DNA of 64,000 nucleotides from Morchella semilibera (lineage: Eukaryota; Ascomycota; Pezizomycetes; Pezizales; Morchellaceae). The notes beneath the pieces are model-generated. The model saw only the letters and a program-made list of their open reading frames with translations. It had not been told where the DNA came from and made no database searches. Shown piece after piece: positions 57,508 through 64,000 of this stretch (position 1 is the first letter of the stretch; the number at the start of each line of letters is the position of its first letter). The translations under genes were made by a program, and so were the position numbers. The stretch is taken from contig CM018603.1 in NCBI GenBank assembly GCA_009192285.1, positions 2,906,588-2,970,587 on the forward strand. The letters run 5' to 3'.

Positions 57508-58722
57508 GCACGACCCACGACCCACGACCCGACGACCCACGACCGGGCCCCATTCTTACCACCAGAGCGCTCCCCCAGCTACAACCATACCTACAACCAA
57601 AAGAGGGGCTTATCTAGCTACAGGGCATCGGCCTCACAACGTGGACGCTCGGCTGCCAAGCCCAGGCTGACCCCGGGGCGAGATATCTAAACACCCCACC
57701 CCCCACAAGCCCCTGCGCACAACCGACCATCACTCTGTCTGAAACTTGGCCTTCCGCGACTTCCTAGGGAGGGGGCCACCCACATACTTATGTACCGAGG
57801 ACAACGGCGAGGCTGAACTCGCGGAGCGCTAGACGCCTGAAGCCTACCCACAAAGATCGGGAGCCATGTAGCAAAGACGAGTGGCATAAGTGGTACATGT
57901 ACATGGAAGCGCACCCAGCCCAGAAAGCCAAAGCTAGCTAGCGTAAGCCCCGCACCACACCACACAGCCCAGCACCAGTCAACCATCCAAATGACCCCTC
58001 CGCGTCCCCGTAGCTAAAAGGGATTATAAGCCCCCCAATTGTGTTGTGTAGGCCATCATTCCCCGGCGCAGACACCGTCTCCAGAAGGGCTGTGATGGCC
58101 CCCCATTACTCGTAAGGAGCCCATGCGCCGGTATATCGTGCTGTGTGTCTGGAGGGCCTGCGAACGTTCCCCTCCGCGGAAGGCATATGACAGTGCTGTA
58201 ACAGGCGTCAGTTGGTGGGCTTCGGGTGATAGTCTGTGATTGAACAACGCCCGTCAGATAGCATTGTGGTTTGTAGAACGGATAGAGATACAGGAGATGG
58301 GAGGGTAATGTTTTTTGCTACGAATATTTGGCTGCGAGTGGTTAATATTAGTAGCGACTTTAGTAATGGCAATAAAAAACGGTAGATATGAGGGCTATTA
58401 AACTAGTAACGGTATGGTATCAACGCTACTAACTGGCGCTATCACAAGCTCTAGGCACTATTAATGGTGAAATAGCCTGTGAAGGTATCTTTTCAAAGTG
58501 ATGATAGTTATGTAGGTACATATCCCCCCCCCCCCCCATTGAATCCAGAATTGTGAAAAGAGAAAGAGAAGAGGGAAAAAAAAAAGTCAATCCTCAGGTC
58601 AAACCGAGCAAAATACTAATAAATAAAGAAGAAAGGATTAAGAAATACCGTCCCGCATTTTTCCCGACACCCTGTCCCTAGCTGTACGGTGGGGAGGGGG
58701 TTGGTACTCGCACCACATCTGC

Positions 58723-59530
58723 TTAGTGGTGCTTCTTCTTCTTCGAATAATGGTTCAACAGGTTCGCCGCGATTGCACCCTATATTAAACGCCGCTCATT
58801 AGCCCACCATCCCCGGAATAACAATCACCGTCACCTCCTTCCTCCAAACATCAAAAGAAAGTAGCTAGCAGTAACATACCCCCACCGCACCCCCAGCCTT
58901 ACCAAAACCTAACCTACTCCCAATAAACGCGCCTGCTCCTCCACCAATCAACGTACTCCCCAGCCCCCTCTCCCCCTCTGCCCCCGGCTGCCCATACCCA
59001 GGCTGCGACCCATCCGCATACGCGCCGGGCCCCGACGGCTGCGAGTTCGCATACGGGTCCATATACCCTCCCGGCCCCTGCGGCTGATGGTAGACTGGCT
59101 GCTGGTGCTGCTGCACCGCATACTGCTGCTGCTGCTGCGGCGGATATCCTGTGGTCGGGGTCGCGGCGGCCGATCGGGAGCCGTAGTAGTCGCCGCCGGC
59201 GGGCGGGTAATATGGCTGCTGCGGTGGCGGAGAGGTGTATCCATATTGGGATTGCGGTGACTGGCCGTATGCGCCGTATTGCTGTTGCTGCTGCTGCTGC
59301 GGAGGGTAGTAAGGTTGTGGGGTGGAGGCGGCGGAGGAGGAGGCGCCGTAGGTAGTGTCGTAGTAGCCGGTGGGAGGTTTGGCGTCGGGGTTGTAGGGAT
59401 AGGGGTTCTGGGGTTGTTGGTAGGCGCTGGGCGGGGGGGAGGTGTAGGTGTTGGGTGGGGGGGATGTGTATTGGCCGACGGGTGGCGTGTAGGGGGGTGG
59501 TTGCGGGGCACCGTAGTAGTCTCCAGACAT
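58723..59530 (-). CDS. Pro/Gln/Tyr-rich protein with C-terminal glycine zipper
   Basis: Predicted 235-residue protein from exons 59530-58880 and 58779-58723, joined over a 100-bp intron. The N-terminal ~185 residues are low complexity: SGDYYGAPQPPPYTPPVGQY, repeated TSPPP blocks, poly-Gln tracts encoded by CAG/CAA runs, and YPP repeats. The C-terminus is a glycine-zipper segment, RGLGSTLIGGGAGAFIGSRL then GFGKAGGAVG-GAIAANLLNHYS, ending in KKKKHH. Fungal proteins of this layout are widespread and uncharacterised; glycine zippers pack membrane or oligomer helices, so membrane association is possible. Splicing is supported because it completes the second half of the zipper and gives the usual Lys/His tail, whereas reading through stops after GVCYC. 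A long microsatellite-rich region precedes it. Confidence 0.85.
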
Positions 59531-60536
59531 GGTGGTGGCTTGCTTGCTGGGTTTGTCTGGTAAGGGGTAAGTGCGTGTTTGAGTCTTTTGGCTCTGAGTG
59601 GACGCCTTAGGAGGTGTAAAATAAAGTGTAAAGGTAAGTTGAGGGAGAGGGGGTTAGGGGGATAAAGAACTAACGGGCAAAGAGTGCGGGGTATGTACCT
59701 TTAATGTGTGTGCGCGTGAGTGAGTATTAGCTACCGTAAGGAGCTTCTTCTTCTACCTATGAGAAGAAGGAGGAGAAGGAAGAAGAGGGGGGAGAAGAAG
59801 AAGAAGGCCGGGAATAAAGTATTGCAGTAGCAGTTATATAGGCAATAATACCTAGACACAGCAACGTGGATTGGGGTCTAAATATAAAAATATAAAGTGG
59901 TGTGCAGCGGCCCCTAGAGTATTATGTTGTAGTATGTAGTATGTGTTATGGAATGTGTGCCGTTGAGATTTCAATTGACCAGACAGACGGATGGATAGAC
60001 AATCAGCCAGTCAGATAATAGTAATAGTAAAAACCAGAAGATATGTAGATAGATATATTTATTGGCCGAGATAGTTTGTAGATAGACCAGATAGTAGACT
60101 AGATGATGGCTGACAGTCCAGGGTAGACAGATCTTAAATTGCTCAGTCTCTCTCTCCTTCTCTCTTCGGTAAGTACTTAGTTGCTCGACCGACACAACAT
60201 ATGTACCCAATTCACAGCACTTATAGAGAAGGAGGAGGAGAAGGAGGAGGAGACTTCTTTGCTGCTCCGGACGCTCTTCCCTCCCCCCTCCCCCCTTACT
60301 AATGAAGCTACGTATCACATATGAGGCGGAGCACATAGAGTCGTAGTCGTAGTCGTAGTCGTTGTCGTCGTCGTCGCTGTTAAATGTCGGGCATTAAAAA
60401 GAAGAAATGATGTGATGTGACACAACGACTCAATCAGCTGGGTGCTCCGAGAGCCAGGGGATGATTGAGGATGAAGGGTTAGACAGATAGAGTGATGAAA
60501 ATCACACACTGCTCCGCCCCCCTTAGCTTTCGCCGC

Positions 60537-60568
60537 CAGTCAGTCAGTCAGTCAGTCAGTCAGTCAGT
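60537..60568. repeat. CAGT tetranucleotide microsatellite
   Basis: Eight uninterrupted CAGT units followed by degenerate CGAT/CAAT units to about 60580. Confidence 0.92.
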
Positions 60569-60915
60569 CGATCAATCAATCATCTATGTATCGAGGTAAT
60601 GTAGAAGGTACTCTACATGTACCTACATGTGTAATACCGTTTAATTTGCAGGTGAATTATGTCTAGTAAGAGAGAAAGGACACTTACTAATTGCTCTCCG
60701 GAATCTCTTATCCCCGGCCTGCATAACACTGCACCCACAACAACAGCAAGAACAACCTTGCCATGAATGAAAATGCTGATAAATGGTTCCCTCCCCCTCT
60801 TCCTAGAGTGCATACATCCGTACATAACTACCGGGTAGTGGAGTTATGAAGCCCGAGACCCGCGCCGTGGCGCACAGGAGACTGTGTGACGGCTACCGTT
60901 CGTAGCTACTAATTC

Positions 60916-61018
60916 CATGACGTTTCCGAACACGACCAATATTGCATACACACACAAAAAGTGCCAAGTCCCCCTATTTGTATGGTATGCAATATTGGTC
61001 GTGTTCGGAAACGTCGTG
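60916..61018. mobile_element. ~103-bp inverted-repeat element, copy B (well preserved)
   Basis: The terminal arms are almost perfect over 34 bases: CATGACGTTTCCGAACACG then ACCAATATTGCATAC on the left, and its complement ending CGTTTCC/GGAAACGTCGTG on the right with one mismatch. About 33 bases separate the arms. It aligns along its length with the copy at 12014-12114 in the opposite orientation. High arm identity suggests recent activity. No target duplication is obvious. Confidence 0.82.
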
Positions 61019-61634
61019 GAAGGACGAGTACAGGAGAGTAAAATTACGAGTGCCTGTTGCATCCATGGCCATACAAGTACATGTATGTACCATCGACTGT
61101 ACTCTACACTGCTCTAAGGACTCCACGATGTGCTGGTGTATTAGAGGGAAAGGTGGATGGATACATGCAACCCTTGTCCTGGCACATGCTAAGCTTTACT
61201 GCCGTCAAAGCGCACAGAGCTTCCTCCACGATTCGATTGGTACCGGAAACGTTTATGTACTAGAAGTACATACTGTCCGATCCTACATTTAATTCCCTTA
61301 GGTGCCGCCAGACCCTATGATCCTTAAATTCCTCTTGGGATTCTTATGCAACGGAAGAAGTAATCCAACTCGCAAACTTGGGGTACATCATGTATCATGT
61401 AGGTACTGACGGGCTCAGAGGAACTAAGTCGTCCAGCGAAATGAAAAGTAAAATAACAGTAGTAAAAAAAAAAAAACATGTATATGCCGCGGAATCAGAC
61501 AACTCCGGCCTAACTTCTAGTAGCTCCCGCTTACAGACGAGCCTATTCGGCTTGAGACTATTATCAACGATCCCCAAGGGTCTACCATCCTCAAATTCTC
61601 TTGCATTAGCTACACGGGACAGCTCTTGATTCCT

Positions 61635-63804
61635 CTATCTCATCTTTTCGTCTTGACCCGCGATACGCACGCCACTAGCAGAACGACCACGACCTCCCCT
61701 CGCTCCACCAAGAAATGCACGCCTCATACCTCGCGCTGTAGTTGAGGTACCTTCAACGCCGCCGTGGCCGACAAATGGTGGCGCCAATGTATTTATATCA
61801 ACTTCGAGATTACGGTTGGAGGATTCTGGAGAGGGGAGCGTCTGATTCTCACCTGCCGAATGACGATCGATGTCTCCCTTGTACCTTTCAATGTGTTTGG
61901 CGCGCCCGCCGAGGAAATCATGGGTAACAGGGAGAACAAGAGCTGCCGAATGCCACCCAGCTGCCGAAACCCCCAAAACACAAAACTCTCTCTTGTCTAG
62001 GAGAACTTTTTCTTCCTCTTCCTCTTCAGAATCTTCCCGTTTAACTGTGGAGAGCGCACTATTAATCAGGATTCTCAAATCGTTGTGATAGAACTTCCCT
62101 ACCTACGGTAGCCCATTCAGGTTTACCATCCGGACCCCTAGTTGGATAACAGCTTTTGGGATATGGTGGGTCATGGAAGAAAACCTCAGCAGCTTCATCA
62201 AGAGTCCCGTTTTCCCAATGCCACTGAACGCCTCTACGCTCTGCTTCCGCGAAATTCCCAATTCCAAGGCACCCACAGTTCTGACTCTCTACCCCCCAAG
62301 ACAGTAATCTTCCATCTTGTGTGACCGCGTGACTGTGATAGTCACCAAAGACTATCTGAGCAATTGTGCCAAATTTTTTGAGACTCGGGATGGCCAGCGG
62401 TTTGACCTCTTCCTTGGTTACATTGCTTCTTGAAGATGCTTGTCGACGCTCCTGCTCAACGGCTTTCCCAAGAAGGTCGGTATCTCCCACATGGACAAGT
62501 CCATTTCTATTGTATACCGCAAACTTCCTGAAAAACCCCGAAATGCGGTCAGCCTTCTTATTCCTATATCCTTCCCTATCCGCGATCTCTTCATCCGTTG
62601 GCTCGTCCACGGAAAAATGTGGAAGAAAGACTGGCGGTAAAATTGGGACCCCGCCCGTTTGCTCCAGACAGTAAACCCTGCCGCCCGCAGTGACAAAAAC
62701 GATAAAACGTTCTATAAGAATGAAATCAATGATTTCTTTTTCACGCTCTAGGTCAATGTTTTTTTTGGTATTCCTGTGAGTCAGGGACGGGCGCTGTAAC
62801 TAAATTCTCCTGGACAAGTCTGTCGTCTGGACCCAGACCCCCGCCCCACCTCTCCATTATAGCACCGCCAATATGTCTATCAAACTTCCAGATGATTATG
62901 CCTCGTCCATATACCAAGGCTCCGCTGCAATCCCATCCGCCCACAACCTTCCTGACCTTTCCAGCTTCAGTGGAGCTTGAGTACGGGTCTGATTTTTCAA
63001 TGTGGTGGTCGATAAAATGGATTTTTTTAGGAGGCTTATGAAACTCTTCATAAGAGTAAATTTCACCCTTTGTAGTAAGAGCGATGAGGTGGTTGCGGCC
63101 CGCGGAGATACGTGCGACGGGAGTGTCAATTACCATCTTAATGACATGTGAGGCCCTATTGGCTCGATCACCCCTCATATGCCCACTCATCAACCCATAA
63201 CTGTAAACCTCGCCGTCGAAAGTGAGGAGATGAGTACTCCAGCCACTGTACGCTCAGTAGTTAGTTTAGGACTACCTTTTGGTAGTACCGAAGTTCTTAC
63301 CCAGCTTTGATATCCACAATAAAAATATCCCTCAAAGTCCTAATCTCCAATGGAAACCCAACACCTTTATGGCCCCTTGATGGAGTATTGGTAAGTGGAT
63401 ACGAGTGACCAAGCTTGCCGAAAGTGCTCTCTCCCCAGGTGTATGCACGGGCTTTGGTCACTGCGAGGAAAATCCGCATCGTTGGGACACCTTTAAACCG
63501 TGGAAGGCTGCTAAGACTGTAGGGGAGTTGAATGGCATCTTCGAGGCGTACTTTCCAGAAGTAGTCTCGTTCAATGACGGCTCCTATTTTCTTCTGTATG
63601 AGAGATTAGCTGGAATCATTTGATGGTTTTGTAATTGGTAAGTTACGCATATCAGCCTTGATTCTAATGCCTCTTTCCATCCTATATATCCAAAGATATC
63701 ATGGAGCAACTCGGCCGCTAATTTGGGGGTTAGCTACTAATCACCACATATGTGTATTCGAGATGAGAGAGCTTACGGAGGTCTAATATCGTTGTAGAAG
63801 CCAT
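61635..63804 (-). CDS. saf1: Saf1-like F-box/RCC1-repeat protein
   Basis: Predicted ~647-residue SCF adaptor with an N-terminal F-box and RCC1-type beta-propeller repeats, like yeast Saf1, which directs adenine deaminase Aah1 to degradation on entry into quiescence. Exons 63804-63777, 63717-63647, 63593-63301, 63245-62103 and 62044-61635. Splicing exon 1 to 2 creates MASTTILDL-PAELLHDIFGYIG, a typical F-box start. RCC1 repeat text: ARAYTWGESTFGKLGHSYPL, EVYSYGLMSGHMRGD, RISAGRNHLIALTTKGEIYS, QIVFGDYHSHAVTQDGRLLSWG, NCGCLGIGNF and VSAAGWHSAALVL. The tail has an RGG-rich basic end (LGGARGGRGRS). In exon 4 the frame changes at a run of eight T (62759-62766, A on the coding strand): seven would join SQEYQK to NIDLEREKEIIDFILIERF. 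A 55-nt intron (donor GTTACA, acceptor CTAGAG) is an alternative explanation. The substrate in this species is unknown. Confidence 0.85.
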
Positions 63805-64000
63805 GTTAGATATAGGTGCACTCGTGAACAAACTAATAAACTATAAAAAGTGTAAGCTGAAGGTGGCAGTGGTTCCTAAATGTATAGATGGAGCTTTGAG
63901 CGGGGAGTCCCAGGTTGTCCAGGGGTGTTGCAGGCATACGTCACGACAGCTTTAAGTGTCACATATCCATCTCAGGTGATGCTTTGTTTGTTTTATTTAG

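Larger units (their letters stand above)
54548..58722. other. Intergenic, G/C-run-rich DNA
   Basis: 4.2 kb without a supported gene. Contents: dispersed CGAGTGA motifs (54900-54915, 56571-56586, 57141-57156), a cluster of TTGTCGGCGG motifs (55581-55835), G-runs near 55436-55448 and 55939-55949, C-runs at 57477-57507, a CGACCCA tandem after it and TACATGTA copies (57180, 57894). The 176-codon ORF at 55541-56071 (-) arises from the repeats. Confidence 0.55.
59531..61634. other. Intergenic DNA with microsatellites and a MITE
   Basis: 2.1 kb without a supported gene. Contains GAA/GGA-rich tracts (59750-59810, 60225-60255), a GTAGTC/GTC array (60340-60375), the CAGT array and the intact copy of the 103-bp element at 60916-61018. 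Short ORFs over the element are artefacts. Confidence 0.6.

Noticed and set aside
1-64000. tRNA, snRNA or intact 5S genes
   Set aside because: I looked for GGTTCGAANCC-type B boxes and for complete 5S internal control regions; none with a foldable context was found. A covariance-model scan would be decisive.

Overview
The window is nuclear DNA from a filamentous ascomycete (Pezizomycotina). Genes are broken by short introns, mostly 50-75 bp, with GT...AG ends and often a CTAAC-type branch site 10-25 bases before the acceptor. The proteins read as typical fungal orthologues. Long gene-poor stretches rich in microsatellites, homopolymer runs and small inverted-repeat elements fit a loosely packed genome, perhaps an early-diverging class such as Pezizomycetes; that placement is a guess. 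No rRNA operon, tRNA, CRISPR array or complete autonomous transposon was seen.

Layout. 1-5.6 kb: a Zrg17-like zinc transporter subunit (+) and an F-box protein (-) with a frameshift. 5.6-9.1 kb: gene desert. 9.1-10.9 kb: a hydrophilic, probably stress-related protein (+). 10.9-14.6 kb: four small inverted-repeat elements, a ~73-bp minisatellite and a small two-exon membrane-protein gene (-) whose exons are too short to show as long ORFs. 14.6-17.7 kb: exocyst subunit Sec5 (+). 18.8-20.9 kb: a polytopic membrane protein (-) with an apparent frameshift. 22.2-24.4 kb: a ~2.2-kb element with long terminal inverted repeats. 24.8-31.8 kb: the densest block, with a ten-exon CorA-type Mg2+ transporter (+), TRAPP subunit Trs31 (-) and decapping enhancer Edc3 (+); the last two are divergent over a 333-bp shared promoter. 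32.5-33.5 kb: a Pro/Ser-rich protein of unknown function (+). 33.5-47.8 kb: a 14-kb low-complexity desert holding two weak gene candidates. 47.8-49.9 kb: a Clg1/Pho85-type cyclin (+). 52.4-54.5 kb: an external alternative NADH dehydrogenase (+). 58.7-59.5 kb: a Pro/Gln/Tyr-rich glycine-zipper protein (-). 61.6-63.8 kb: a Saf1-like F-box/RCC1 protein (-).

The genes form no evident cluster or pathway: they are housekeeping functions (vesicle tethering by Sec5 and Trs31, mRNA decay by Edc3, metal transport by Zrg17 and CorA, respiration by Nde1, cell-cycle or nutrient signalling by Clg1, ubiquitin targeting by Saf1 and the F-box protein). No obvious new multi-gene system was found. The more interesting material is in the non-coding DNA: several apparently undescribed families of small inverted-repeat elements, one recurring at 12.0 and 60.9 kb and another at 14.2 and 22.4 kb; a dispersed CGAGTGA...CATG motif that at 34 kb adjoins 5S-rRNA-like sequence; and strong over-representation of the palindrome TACATGTA outside genes. 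Three otherwise intact genes need a one-base indel correction, two or all three of them in homopolymers, so either the assembly has homopolymer errors or these genes are decaying.
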